64,000 nucleotides of DNA, from NCBI GenBank assembly GCA_035048485.1, contig CM068581.1:64507381-64571380 (forward strand), in the 5' to 3' direction. The stretch comes from Pteria penguin (lineage: Eukaryota > Mollusca > Bivalvia > Pterioida > Pteriidae). Under the pieces are notes generated by a model. That model worked only from the letters and a program-made list of their open reading frames with translations. It was not told where the DNA came from and made no database searches. The position numbers were made by a program, and so were the translations under genes. Every line of letters begins with the position of its first letter. Positions within the stretch are counted from its first letter, which is position 1. This document shows, piece by piece, positions 22,036 to 36,800 of the stretch.

Positions 22036-25000
22036 CTTTAAGACCTTCTCCGTTACTTTGTGCTAAAAATAGCTTTTTCGTACTTTGTTGCCGCCGAGGA
22101 CATAATGTTCCACAAACACGTCTTTTTTTTTTTTTTTTTTTGCTTTTCACTTTTGGAAGGTTGTGCCCCCCCCCCCCTCCCCCCACTTTTCACTGCCGAG
22201 CTACGCCACTGGCAGAGGTGTGAGAGATTCCGAATGTGTGATAGGTTATGAATTTGGTTTTATCTTAGGCCATAATGCAACTTTTCAGTAACTTTTTACA
22301 TATACTATTAGATATATTTTAAAATCCACATTCAATTAAGAAGCATATGTAGATGCTATATATTTAATTATTTTCTCATTACGGTAAATGAATAGATTAA
22401 AAAGTAAGATTTTTACTTAGAAATTGAGGTTAAATCCCGAGCAGTATAACTCATAACAAATCACCGGTCAAGATCATCTAAGCGTTTGTGAGATAGTCTC
22501 ATTTACGCCCAATACCAAAACAAGACTCTCTATACATAATATGAATCGTTGTTTTTTATTGGACACTTTTTGGGTAGTTTCAGTGAGTTTTTCCTTATAT
22601 CTCCCCCCCCCCCCAAAAAAAACAAACAAACAAACAAACAAACATAAAATTAAAACGAAAACCACATATTTCTGAAAAACTTGAATTTTTTTTATATAAA
22701 TACTCAGGATTATATTACTATCACTTTTCAATTATTAGAATATGGTTAATAAATACGGATGTAACTCTTTATTTTACTAGTGTGCCGAATAATAAAAAAA
22801 TCAAAATTCTTATAATAGAATTCTCAGATGCATGTTCATTTGGGTATAGGATATTTACGATATAATATTCAGTTCACATTTGTATTTTGGGATAAATCAT
22901 TAACTATATTCATTTAATATTTTGGGAATTAATCACAGATATTGGGAAATATTTGATAAGTTAATGAAATTATAACAGATAAGAAAAATTATTATGACAA
23001 AACATTCTGAGATACAAGATCAATGAAGGAATAACATTCATGAAGATAAATATACATAACATCTGTATTTTTTATTAATTCTTAATTTCAGATAAAATCC
23101 CCTACAAAAGTATGATATCACATATAAACTGCCGTATCACCAAAGGTCTATAATACATACTTCATAAAAATCTGCTTAACGAGTTTTTACCCTCCATACA
23201 TACTGTGACCTTAATTTTTAAGACATGACCTTAAATCAGGAACAAGTCATACCCTAGTGTCATGGGCAAGAATTCTCAGAAATGTGAATGAATCTATAAA
23301 ATCAATAACACGTTATGGCTTGAACAAGATTTTAAGCATTAATAGCACAGTGACCTTCAGTCTGGTGGTATGAACTTGAATCAATGTCATAACACAACTT
23401 GTGGTCTTAGCAAAAATTTTGTGAAATATCATTTAAATGCATATTTCTCCGTGACACGTGATACCTCCTCTGGTTTTTCTATGTATCTGTGATTTTATTT
23501 AGAATTACTACATAAAATTAATAAAATCCAACAACTGATAAGCTTCTCGTTTCCGCTTTAATATGAAAAGCGCCACATACATATTGCCGATTCTAATGCG
23601 ATTAAAATGTACATATAAATCAGTCCAATATGTGTTCCCATACATGTCTATAGTTTAAACTGAGACAGGTAAACACACTTTAATGACACACCCACAAAGG
23701 AAAAGTTCAATGACTTCTGCACATAAACAATCAACTTGCAGAATCGGGTACATGTGGGTTACGATGACATTTTTGTAAATAACAAACACTTCAATTGTAG
23801 GTAGCATTTTGCGAATTTGGAAATTACGTCAGTATTTTCTTAGCATACCATTTTATCGAACGAACACATATAAACTAATACATGTAATTGTGCTACCTCA
23901 GATTGAAAATGAGCTGTTGTAGCTTCCCCTAAAGATTATGGTTGGCATAAGACATAATTTTTCATTCTTTGTCTCGCAATAATCGTTATACATATGTGAC
24001 ACTTAAATATCGTCATAAAGGTTAACTCACATATCAGTAACTAAAGTCATATTTCTTACATTTAAACGTACAAAACATAAAATCAGCACTAACTGGACTC
24101 TCTTTCTATAAATGTTTACTAACAAATTATAACACTATGATAAACTACATCAACAGTACAACCGAGGGATTACGGAAATGGTATGAATGACCATATAGGA
24201 TCAAAGGAGCAAAACACGTGTCAGTTTGTCCTGAACATAAACGAATATGGTGTCGTTATTACCAACTCTTGACTTACTTTTGTATAAGATAACCCAGTGT
24301 AAAATTGATTTATTCCGAAAAGAAAAAGAAGAGAGAGAGAGAGAGACAGATAGAGAGAGAGAGAGAAAGAGAGAGATGTTAATTACGATCTCTTTATCTG
24401 TCATAGAAAATGAGTCATTTATTTCATTTCATTATTACCACTGCTGAATTATGGTACAACAGAATGAAAACCCTGACAAAGTACACACTTCAGTTAATAG
24501 ACACGGGAACGCTAGACCTCACATGATATGTTTACAGAACACGTCATATATTAAGAGTTCAATGACCACCTATGCACATTAAAGATTAATTTGACGGGTA
24601 CATGTTGTTTATAATGACAATAATAAATCAATAATGCACAGTGTCTGTAAAGTATATTGCGAAATTGGATATTTCGTCAAGTCATTTGTGTTTATCAACA
24701 TCTTATATGAATGAACGCAGTAGTCAAGGTAAGAAGAATATTCAATGTTCTGTTTTTGAAAAAAAGTTTTTGGTTATATGTCATCGGAAATTTGCAATTT
24801 TCAACAGAAAATGTGATACATTTCTCACAAACAGCATCAATAGTCATCGCCTGGCAATGGAATGGAGTAACTATTCAGCATAACATTCCAAATTACATTA
24901 ATACACACATAAATAGACATCATATTACATATTAGATTGTAATGCAGTTGAGGTATCAACTATGGGCGTTCACCTGAAGTAAATCAATCGGATTCGTTAA

Positions 25001-25834
25001 CTAATTAAAGGGTCCATGTTCTCACTCAAAACCACAGCAGTATATTAAAGAGGATATATTACATACGTTATCTGATTCTGCCCACATATATTGTTTGTTC
25101 TATAGACGTTTCTATACAAAGTAATAAAACAAAGATTTGATTTTAACATTCAATGATTCAGCATTTAATCAATTTTATAAAAACATTTGTTCCTTTTCCT
25201 TGTCAAATAAAACTAAAAAAAATACCTAGAGAAAAGGCGATAACATAACCGCAAATTTTCCATGTGAATTTTTTCCACATGTCTATATTGAAATCAATAT
25301 TCGAATTTACATGCAGGGAGATATTGTCGTCAAATTCGGAATTTAATTTCAGATTTTACGAACAAGTACGTTTGTTTGAAGTGTTTGGAGGTTCTGCAAT
25401 GACTTGTTACAATGGATTATTTATAATGCCTTGCGAGATTAAAGATTATGCAATCACATGAAAAACAATTAAGTTGTCTCATTTCAGATTGTATGCGAAT
25501 TATGAATATAAATATATATCAGTAGCTACATTATTATTTTTTTTTTATTTGAGTCATTCCCCTAAATTTCCTCAAAAGTACATATTTACAAACCTGACAT
25601 ATACCAAAGTTGACACTGATTATTGAATGTTATTTGATTAATTATGATTATATTTGTTCTAGAAATAACGAAATTATACATGCAATAATGTCAATCGTAA
25701 TGGCATGTTTACAATCGACATAAATAAAATGATAGATGGAATACCTAAAATGTACAATCTGCAAGGTATTGTACATACAGAAGAAAATATAACACAGTAT
25801 TAAAATATAACACCATATGGGCATTTCGATAACA
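22036..25834. other. Gene-poor AT-rich region
   Basis: No credible gene. T and C runs at 22123-22190, a C/A/(AAAC)n tract at 22603-22645, and a GA-rich tract at 24330-24378. Diverged 'tgaccttaa' words at 23205-23420 probably belong to the array family at 26930. Confidence 0.45.
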
Positions 25835-26707
25835 TACTCAACACTACTGAACAATAAAACCAATGAAAATCCCATTTCCCTCTGATAAACCCTGCAATAC
25901 TCTGAAAAGCAATTAAGTCTACCCTGAAAATAACTAAAAATTCCTAACGGCCATGATAAACACTGCCAATCTCTGAAGTCTACAACTGAAAAATCTGCAA
26001 AACTATGAAAAACTCTTGCGACAGTGAAAAACACTGAAATCTACCGCCACGTCCTCCGGCCGTGCGATCGCGCACAATTTTAAACGGTTCGTTCTATAGG
26101 CCTTTATAATGAATCACTGCAAATTGTCTATGAGTTTTAATATATATTAAATGTGTTGACTTAATTTATTACGAATTTGTGAAAACAAATTGCATTTCTT
26201 TCTACCATCTTTTGACGTATTATTATTTTAACTATTAGAAACCTGATATAATGTTCCTTTTTTGACTGACGTTCTCAACATTATCTTTAATTATACATTT
26301 TAATAAATCACAGTGTGATAGCATGATTTACTAAGCAAAACCAAATTGAGAAAAAAAAAAGCAAACAAAACAAAAAAAAGAAAAAGAAAACAACAAAAGC
26401 AATATATATAAAATTAAAAACATAACCGTAGAATTTACCCAGCTGCGGCATGTTTTAATACGGGTTTCTTTCTTACCGAGAACATGATCTTGAAGTGGGA
26501 TAAATTATATATGCATACATTCAGAGGAAATAACAAATCGCTATACAACAAAACGTTTTACAACAAGACATTTTTAAAATGTAAATAATAAAATCTCTAG
26601 AAATATAAATAAATAAATTATAAATTATTGAATACTGAATAGATATATAGGTAAATAAATAAATGATAAACAAATAAATCATTTTTTTCAAATAAATATA
26701 TATTGAT

Positions 26708-26827
26708 TGATTGATTGATTTTTTTAACGTCACACCACGGATATTTCACGTATATGGTGACGGTATCTGCCTGATGCGGGGCATACAAATTTTGACCTTT
26801 GCAACGGACCCATCTGAAGCAGTAATC
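26708..26827 (-). mobile_element. Truncated SINE (tail half)
   Basis: 'ttgattgattgattttttt', 'gtcacaccacggatatttcac' and 'gcatctgcctgatgcggggc' in reverse orientation. The copy ends after the 'acccatctgaagcagt' part and the head is missing. Confidence 0.7.
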
Positions 26828-26929
26828 AGCCCTTATATACATTGTACGGAAAGGGAAAGACTAGAGCTGTCCTAACGGGACAAATACTCCCCGCAGCAAC
26901 AATGTGGAAAAATGCAATAATTTATCCCA

Positions 26930-27560
26930 CGATAATGCGTAAAATATAAACTTCAAGCAACATAACAAAAAGACGTTATGGCCCAGACAAGAATTCTGGC
27001 TATGTGTGCACTGTGACATTGACCTTGTAGATATCAGCTTGGTTCAAGGTCATGACACAAGGTCATGGACAACAATTGTTTAAAATATTATCTCTCTCTA
27101 AATTAATAGGAAGAAGTTACGACTCAAACAGAATTTCTGGCTTTATATGTATTGTGACCTTGACCTTGTAGATATGATCTTGGTTCAAAGTCATTGCATA
27201 CCTTTGGATCATGAGCAACAACTGTGTAAAATATTTCCTCCCTCCAATGTAAAAGGAAAAATTTATGGCCCGGACAAGTTTCATGCACAGACGGACAACA
27301 TGCGCCGCAAAATGTGATATACACCTTTGGATCATGGAAAACGATGGGGTAATATATTATCTAGATCCTACGTAGCTTTAAGTAGGTATGACCTGTACAA
27401 GGATTTTGACAATGCATGCACTGTGACCTTGATCTTGGAAATATGATCTTGAGTCAAGGTCATGACACACCCTTGGGTCATGCACTTTAATTGTGTGAGA
27501 TATTATCTAGGATAATGATGCAACTTGGCAGTCAGAAGTTATTTACCGGACAAGGACAAG
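26930..27560. repeat. Degenerate tandem array of 'GACCTTGACCTTG' units
   Basis: About four units of roughly 140-170 bp. Each has 'tgtgaccttgaccttg', a 'gatatgatcttggttcaag' part, 'gtcatgacaca..ttgggtcatg' and 'tgtgtaaaatattatct'. No coding capacity. Confidence 0.6.
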
Positions 27561-28043
27561 GACAAGGAAAGCCCTGTGTCAATAAGTTTGTTTTTGCTTC
27601 GTAATTCATGTTATCATACTGTGATTTACCAAACTGCATAGATAAAATAATGTTACAAACGTAAGTCAGAATAGGAACAATATATAAGTGAAAATAATTT
27701 TACTACACAAAAATATTAAATAATGTTTAAAAAGATCGTAGAAGGAAATGCAAGATATTTTTAAAATTGAACAGTAAGCAAAGGACTGGGGTTTTTTTTT
27801 CAGTGTTAAAAGAGTTTTCATAGATTTTCAGTGTCGTCAGTGTTTTTAAGAGTTTTCAGTGTAGACTTCAGAGTTTTGCAGTGTTTTCTGAGCCGTCTGG
27901 GATTTACAGTGTTTTTCTGGGGAGATTTCAGTGTTTCTTCAGAGTCTATCAGTGTAAAATGGGATTCTCATTGGTTTACTGCTCAGTAGCGTAAGACTGA
28001 AAAATAGGAAATTCAAAATATTTAAACAGCTTAATTATAATAA

Positions 28044-28320
28044 TTGATTGATTCATTGATTTTTGTTTAACGTTGCACCACGAATATTTCACGTATATGG
28101 TGACGGCATCGGCATGATGCGGGACATACAAATTTTGACCTTTGCAACGGACCCACCCGAAGCAGTGAGGGATCTTTAACGTGCCATGCATACCACGACA
28201 CGGGACCTCGGTTTTTAATGTCTCATCCGAAAGATAGGACACCGACATGACCAGAGCGGGAATCGAATCCCGGCCTCCCGATTAGGAGTCCAGCGCGATA
28301 CCACTAGGCCACGCCGGCTT
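28044..28320 (-). mobile_element. Full-length SINE with 13-bp target duplication
   Basis: Reverse-oriented full copy ending in the head 'taggccacgccggctt'. TTAATTATAATAA is present on both sides (28031-28043 and 28321-28333). Very similar to the copy at 46055. Confidence 0.85.
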
Positions 28321-28589
28321 TTAATTATAATAACAAAATTGCCATGTAGGCAAAAGTCAATAACCATTCCTAAAGACATAGCAATGGGGGAAGGAGATGT
28401 TGCTTAATTTTGTAGTGATTTATAAACTTTCCTTGTTATAAATTCCGAAGTATATGCTTCAAGTCAGGACGTACAGACAGCACAGTAATAGGTCATATTG
28501 ATACTTGACCATTAAAAGATGTTAGAGATTGACATGATATGACTGAATGATAGCTAATGATCTTCTTGAGATAGACTTTAAACTAAATA

Positions 28590-28660
28590 CTTCACTGTGA
28601 TAAACGTGGCGATTTCAATTTTCCTATTGTTAAATTCCATAGTAGTAGAATAATATTCTT
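28590..28660 (+). pseudogene. Reverse-transcriptase fragment
   Basis: The translation 'DKRGDFNFPIVKF' matches the conserved YDKRxDFxFPIV block after the YxDD box in the other RT copies of the window. The frame continues only as noise. Confidence 0.5.
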
Positions 28661-29019
28661 AAATAAACTAAGTTTGGACTCAGCTGAACCGATATGCTAC
28701 AGACTCTTCGGAAAATGGTTCCTACATTTACCAAGCAAGCTATTGACTGAAAAGTTAATATCACAAGTATACGCAAAACCACGTTTTCAGCCATATCCCT
28801 CAGTTTATGGTCACCGATAAGGACCTTCTTTCTGTTTATCAGTAATCAGTGTCTGACACGCTGACTTCCGTATTTGATTGCAATACTTGTCAAACCGTCT
28901 GTTCTGTGACAATGTCACATCACACATTGTTACTTATCATCACCTTTTACCTATTGTCACTACGGTAATACAGTTACCACCTAATATTACTTATCTATAC
29001 TAGCTAAATAATCCTACGC

Positions 29020-29180
29020 CGCTACGGCACCATGGCGGGTGTGACTGGTCAGCAGGGGATGCTTGTTTTCCATGGCACCTGATCCAACTTCAGGTTCTTT
29101 CAGGGGTCTGTAATAGACCTATATCTCTAGTCTTTTGTATAGTGTAATGGATGTACCCCATTGGCTATTGCTCGGTGTCT
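29020..29180 (+). mobile_element. Family B retroelement tail fragment
   Basis: 'ggcgggtgtgactggtca', 'caggggatgctt', 'ggcacctgatccaac' and 'tcaggggtctgt' match the dispersed tail repeat at 19700 and 37970. Confidence 0.6.
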
Positions 29181-30489
29181 TAGCTCTTAACGTAAAAGAA
29201 ACTCGTCAAATATTCAAAATGGTTTCCTTAATAAAAATTTTAACCCTAATGATAATCGACAAATAAATTGATAACGTTATTGATATCTTTTTCATTTTCT
29301 AGAATGATAATGCATGTAAATATTCTGAACTGAAATATTGAGTGAAAATCCTTATAGAACATAATCAAATATCTATATTTAGAATCATCTTAGATACTTG
29401 TTCTTGATGCAATCCGTAAAATGTCCTTTTCAATACCGAAACCAGATTTTACGTGGTATTTATGCTATTTTTATGTTTTTATGTTTTTAAAGCTGATATT
29501 TCAATCAGTATTTTTAAAACAGAATTCGGAGTTGAAAGCTGAAACAAATTCTGAATGAAAGTGTACTGTCTCTAGTGTATGTGTCAGGCATTTGTTGTGA
29601 ACAATTTTTTTCAGTAAGAAAGGTAAGATAATGTTTTATTAAATTTTCAAGAAAATGCTTTGACTAACTAAATTTGATATTTAATATATTTAATAATTTT
29701 GACTTTGCCTTGAACTTCAAAAAACGTTATTAATTGTGAGACTTTTATTCATCTTTCTTTAATCTAAAGGCATGTATCCAACCATTTCCGTATCCATGTC
29801 CATGTCGTGTACTTTTATACACCAGCTATCCATAAGATATGATCATGATTTGGCTGCTCTTATTCTTAATATGTTTTTGCTTTTTCACTTTTTTGACGTG
29901 ATTTATTTGCACACATATTCATTTCTTATTCATTTTTGTTTTATGTAACATGACAAGTATTTTTTCTCAATTATTCTTACAAAAACAACACAAAAACTTG
30001 ATTCAAACAATCGTTTGGTCATCAACAAAATTCTAAATGAAATTTCGTTTCATAGGTTTTCACATGATCGTTAATACCATTCATTAGAAAAGTTATAATG
30101 ACAAGTTGTTACTTTCAACCATCATTTGAAGCAAGATATATAATGAGAAAGGTAGCAGCATGCAAAAAAAATTCTGGTTTTATATCTTAATCGGTGAAAC
30201 CTTGCTGAAAAATATTGACCTTTATTGATTAGCATATGTAATTGATGTCGTTTCATCGTTGCAGTCACAACAACGTATAAAAGAAAATTTTGATCCCTAA
30301 GGACCCCAATACCAGGCGTGTACCAAGCACTCTATGAAGGAGATACAGATAGTAAATTCAAAACTAAATATCTTTGTGTTTGAAATAAAAGAGAAGAAAG
30401 AAGACATCTAACCAAGCTATATGACACACATTTCCTAGGACAAGTTCATAAAACATGATAATAGTCAAATAAACACAGAAAACAATAAT

Positions 30490-31240
30490 ACAAAAATATT
30501 CGATTGTATTGCGTTGACGATCCCGAATTAGGACGTTCAATTAAAGTAACAAACGTCACTCAGTGGGTGTGGTTTACCGGTTTACGGGCGCCCATATGCC
30601 CACTCTTTTCAACAGCAGTACAATCAAAAGACACATATTCAAAAATATGTAAATAATCCTCCTTATAGAGAACAAGGAACAACAGGTTAAAACTTTTCAC
30701 ATGAAACGTTTTATGGAACTATATGCTGGTATAAAAATATGTTAATATAAATGAACCGTGCTGTGCCCGTCCGTAAGCGAGCTCAGATCCTTGATTATTG
30801 TAGAGGTCCCGACTAACAGTCAGATTGGACGACGATCAGGACCGTGTCTCCTCTGAAAAGGTTTGGACAAGGCCCGTCATAGAGTCCCTACCGCCCTATT
30901 AGTCAGCGTGTAACTCTCTAGCAGAAGTCTGCATTTGGGTTGTAGAGGGGCCCAATACAAGAACTATGGTCTTAGCGATGATATCGGGGTCATACTGTCG
31001 ATGTCGAAGGTGTTTAATAATTTTAGAACCTGCCGATATGAAATTATCGGAACCCTTGACCATCCTTAGTTTGTACACTAGATCAACAAAGAAATTGGGA
31101 TGGGATATTCTGCTGTATACGTATTGTTGAAAAGTAACATTTCGAAATTTAGATCAAATGTCTGAATGAGGTCTGTAATTTTTACCAAAAGTTTTTCGAA
31201 GTATATGATATCTATAACCCTGAGTAAGAAACTTAAAAGT
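30490..31240 (-). pseudogene. Penelope-like family A, 3' part of RT and tail
   Basis: Reading leftwards from about 31235: QGYRYH.LRKTFGKN, then FQQYV, ISHPNF, DLVYKL, VKGSDNF and LVLGPS, the same C-terminal block as in the copy at 5815, with frame breaks. The non-coding tail follows (30490-30890) with 'ctgactaatagggcggt' and 'cgcccgtaaaccggtaaacc'. The 5' end abuts the tail of a family B copy, so two elements are stacked. Confidence 0.68.
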
Positions 31241-31449
31241 AATCTTAGAATTTTTTGCGTGAAAATCCAAAATATTAGTGCAGGCTCTAACGGGGAAAAT
31301 CGACATGGACATTTAAATGATAATAGAATAAGCACACACGTCACAAAAATTATAAGATTGTTACATAGTTGTGTTACCAGAATAGGATGGAAATTGAGAC
31401 GATGACAATATGTAAAAATGCATGCTGAGTTAAAAACGAAGAAGTACCG

Positions 31450-32510
<1,061 letters not shown>

Positions 32511-32887
32511 TGTAAATTCTATTATTATTATTATATAAGTTGTCCAAATGTGCATAAGATGTACTAAATCTGTATATATATTTATATGCTTTGATATTTT
32601 ACACTCATTCAAACATGAAGTATAATGCTTTATATCTGTGTCACGTTACTTTTATTTCATTTCAGAAAAGCATCGAAACTTATATATTCATGCATGGTGT
32701 GACTATTAAAAATAGTCAAAAATTGCATCAGTGCCATTGATGTTTGAGACTGTAAAACAGAAGTGTATATTTTGTATTTTAGAATATTAAAAAAAACCGA
32801 AAGTGAATATACTATTACTAGAGTAAGATTCCAACTTGTTAAAGGAAAATAAAAAATTATTATATTCTCCTTATACATTCTAGAAAT

Positions 32888-33120
32888 CAGTGGATGGGAT
32901 GCTCTGTTCATGACCGAGATATCCCGGGTTCGACTCCTGCCATTAGCACACCGGTGTTCTGCCTTTAGGATGAAACGGTGAAACCAGACAGTCCGTGCTT
33001 AGTAGGCGTGACGCGAAAAAAAATCCCTCATTGCTTCGTAATGGTGAGCTGTGCAGATAAAATTTCATCAGAAAGATGTGTTCACCACAAATGTGAGATA
33101 ATCGTGGTGTATCGTAAATC
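32888..33120 (+). mobile_element. Diverged SINE
   Basis: A head-like start 'atcagtggatgggatg' with 'cgggttcgactcctg', then 'accggtgttctgcctttagg' and 'aatccctcattgcttcg'. Related to the second head type at 21868. Confidence 0.55.
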
Positions 33121-33176
33121 AATAATAAAAATAATTTATTTCTGTTGCTTATTTATTTATCTATTTATTTATTTTA

Positions 33177-33247
<71 letters not shown>
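33177..33247. repeat. (ATT)n microsatellite
   Basis: About 23 ATT units following (TTTA)n; it encodes isoleucine runs only by chance. Confidence 0.95.
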
Positions 33248-33248
<1 letters not shown>

Positions 33249-33833
33249 TATTTATTTATTTTGTTTGTATTTGAAAGTGCTCTTTATTCATCGGAATTTC
33301 TTGTTCAATATCAAGAGTTAAACGGTAGAATGTGTATTTAACATATACATATATGTATAAAGCATTGATATTTTCCTGCTTTCCCTTTTTCCGTTCTTGA
33401 CTATTGTATTCAGAATTTTATTCTTGTCTTCATTCCTACTCTCTTCAATTTGTCCCCATACAACTTTCACTATTTATAAAGTATAAAGGGGTTCTGAGTT
33501 GTTATTTTGTCATGGAGAATACTCTTGGTACAGTATACAATCATGAGTTATTAATCTAAGCATTACTATAGAGCGATTGCTATTTTATTATATAAAATCA
33601 TTTATTAAAACAATCATAGCTGTGTAAAACAAAGTTCAGACAGGCATTAAATGACAAGTCAACACGTCAATGCTGTATTACCAAGTGTCAAAAACCTCAA
33701 TCAAACTAATTGACTGTTTGGTTTTTGCTCCAAATTTTAACTATAGATTAACTTCATTCCCTAATCATACCAAACATAGTGCAATTATTTGTTAGCTCTT
33801 ATATTATGTATATTTTATTAGGAATGATCCTGT

Positions 33834-33842
33834 TATATAAAG
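33834..33842 (+). promoter_or_regulatory. TATA box of MSP-like gene 1
   Basis: TATATAAAG lies 50 bp upstream of the start codon and is conserved in sequence and position at 45152 in the paralogue. Transcription would start shortly before the ATG. Confidence 0.55.
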
Positions 33843-33883
33843 TGTATTCATATAGAATTTGTCATTTTAAAACTGACGTCAAA

Positions 33884-36800
33884 ATGAAACTGAGAGTTGC
33901 TTTTATGCTTTTTCTGGTCCTAGAATTTCTGGTAGACTTTTCTCATGGATCATGTTTCCAGAAAAGAGGTAAGACTTATATGTCCAAGATGTTTTATGTC
34001 ACAAAACGGAGTTAGATTTCTTTTTTCTCTCTTTCTTTTTGATTGCATGAACACTTTGGCTCACGACCTTTGACTTGTAGTTATGTTGCATGAAATTGTC
34101 CCTGCCATAACAATAAGTCATAAGTCATCTACATGAAAAAGAAGAATGAGCAGCATAGCTGTCTATGAATATATATAAAAACATAAATATTTTTCGGAAA
34201 ATTAGAGGGCAGGTCAGATGTCATGGAAAGAAATAAAATATGTATTATGAAAAAAGTGTTTCTATGAAAATATACAATTTGCCATCATGATAATTAAAAG
34301 ATAATATAAGAGGTTGGTTTTTTTCAGTTCAGGTACTTTCAGTGACTAGAAAATCGTTTTAAACAAACGGAAAGTACATTGTTAGTGTTAGAATTTAAGC
34401 AATAGTCATGCCAAGTGGTAAAAGCACCTTTTGCACCAGCAGTTGAAATTAATACATTTATGGTATCCTAAATAAGCTATCACGCAATGGGGGATTAGGT
34501 ACCTTAAGGGTTTTATTCCCTAACGACTTTTCCATGGAAGTAAAATTTGAAACTAAAGGATCTCAGGAGCCTGAATTTCTTACCTGACAGATGTTTAAGA
34601 GGTCATGATTATAAATGTGTAAAAATGTGTCAACTCATGATCAAAATCTATAACCGATTATCTTTCTTTGATGGTAACAGAGAACAATTATTTTTTCATT
34701 TAAAGGGCAATAACTCCTATAAGGAGTCGCCATACTACTTCAACCCTGTGAGCACTTTTGTAGAGCTTTTGATTCTAAAGAGGACAGTTTCCCTCCTTTT
34801 CTTCTTTATAGAAAATCAACGGTATGAACCTGGACCTTGTCCCCACTGACTGTTAGTAGGGACTCTGATGGCACCATTGGCGTTACTTTTAGACATAAAA
34901 GAGTAATTTTTTATCCATTATACATTTCTTGTGTGTATCTTTAAAACCTTTGAAATTGACTAGCCCGCGGGTCTTTGATTTACATATAAATTATATATTT
35001 ATTAAATGTATGTCCTTTAATTGTTCTGCTTTTTTGGTAGGTGGAAAGGTGAGCACATGAACTATTTAATTGCACCAATTGAGTAACTAGCGTTATTTCA
35101 ATTGATTGTGTCGGGTGTCTCAACTGACTTTAATGTTTGCTTTAATGTCTGTGATGAATTTTGTCATATGGCTAAGTAAGATGTCTTTACGCCTTTTTTT
35201 TTTCGTAATGTAAACTGGGTAACATAAAATATACACGTTTTATAAGGAGGAGGCATTATATAAGAGACGAATGGTCATAGTTACAAAACAAATTGTTTGA
35301 ACCATGAAATTGCAACGCTTAACTCACCGTATCGAAACTCAGGCGGATGATTATCATCAATAGATTTTGAGGCATAGCCCACTGAGTATCTGAGATATAT
35401 TAACCATAAGCTACAGCTGACACCACGTTCTATTATAAGCAATGGCGGCCGTGTTTTTGACGTCATACCTGTGATAAATCACTGTTTGGATTTTATAAGC
35501 GAATACAGTATTTTGCATTGTATTTATCACGCTAACAGTCAGTTACCTAGGATTAACAGACACTATCGATTGAAAGAGGAAAGTTAAATGAAGATACCTT
35601 TGTATATGCCTCTTAAAATAATTATTGTCAGATCAGATGTAAAAGTGAAAAGTGATGTCCATAAACAAATCCGTTGATTTCGTATTTCGAATTTATCTTA
35701 AGATTAAGTTCTGTTTATCGTAAATCAATTAAAATTACTCATCCATATCCCGATATCAAATAAAAAAACATAAAAATTCAATACAAATAGAGCAAAATTA
35801 TAGTTTAAAAGTGAAAGGAAACTTCATAAGTGGGAGATGGGATACGAATCATCAAAACACGATGCCTTCAGAAGATAGCTTCTCCTGTTTTATAACCACA
35901 TCTTCCGAGTATGATTTCATTAAGTCGATGTCAAATATCATTTGAAAGAGGTTATCTTCCTTGACCTTTTATAATGAAAGAAAATTGCATTTTGAGAAGT
36001 AAATTACACTGACGTGATTTTTATGGAATTTACCAGGATATCCTTTAATATCAAGTGCAAAATTCTTTATAACCACCTACTTTTTGTTTCACTCTAACCA
36101 CGGATTTTTCCACTTTATTGATATCTCTTCAAGTGGTGTATGTTTCTATTGAAGGTTGTACATACAAAGGTAGATATATGTGGCGTGGACAGAGCAATCG
36201 AATGTTTCCTGGCTGTATGAAGTGTTCTTGTTCTAAATCGAATGTGCTGTCATGTTGCAGGTAAAATTTGTTGTACTATCAATGAGCAATATAGAAAAAG
36301 TGAAAGACAGAGGGAGAGAGAGAAGGAGAAAGAAAATTTGTTTGATTTGATTATTATTATAATTGTTGTTGTTGTTGTTATTATTATTATTAGTAGTAGT
36401 AGTGGTAGTAGTAATAGTAGTAGTAGTATAGGTCTATAGCGATAAGTGTGTTCATCCGGGCTTTAAAAAACAAGATTCCATTATCAAATTATAAGGGTGT
36501 TTAACAAAGTTTATTTCTTCCAATACATACCAGTATTCATTTAAATGGCCGTTTTAACATCATAATAAGAGTCTATGTGGCTTAGCGGTAACTGGTGTAT
36601 TCATCCTCTACGCCACCGCCGCTACTATGAGCTGAGGCGAAAATCTACTATCATTCTAAGTAATAATATACCTTTTAGGAATATCTGAGCATGATAAAAC
36701 TGTCTCCACTTTAATGATAAAATTTAGACTCGTCGTGTTTATAAACATGGGCAATATTATCGCTGTAGACCTATAGTAGTAGTAGTAGTAGTAGTGGAGG

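Larger units (their letters stand above)
25835..28000. mobile_element. 2.2-kb inverted-repeat structure with arms of about 200 bp
   Basis: The left arm (about 25835-26045) read in reverse complement matches the right arm (about 27790-28000). Both contain 'gtagacttcagag', 'gcagtgttt', 'ggccgt/gccgt', 'gggatt.tcattggttt' and 'ttcagtag/ctcagtag'. Both arms are built from repeats of a 'TTTCAGTGT' word. The interior has a truncated SINE and a 'gaccttgacc' array. No transposase is visible, so this is a foldback-type candidate. Confidence 0.55.
28334..30480. other. Gene-poor region with retroelement fragments
   Basis: No gene recognised. A plus-strand RT fragment occurs near 28590-28660 and a family B tail at 29020-29180. 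The remainder (29190-30480) shows no structure I can name. Confidence 0.45.
32511..33880. other. Non-genic interval and upstream flank of MSP-like gene 1
   Basis: It holds a degenerate SINE (32888-33120) and an (ATT)n tract (33177-33247). From about 33500 on, the sequence is homologous to the upstream flank of the second microseminoprotein-like gene (44830 on), so the duplication includes the promoter. Confidence 0.5.

Noticed and set aside
21999..22251. Short ORFs over the T and C runs
   Set aside because: They arise from poly-T/poly-C tracts and SINE sequence.
25648..26034. 128-codon minus ORF
   Set aside because: It overlaps the left arm of the inverted repeat, shows no domain, and no splice partners were found.
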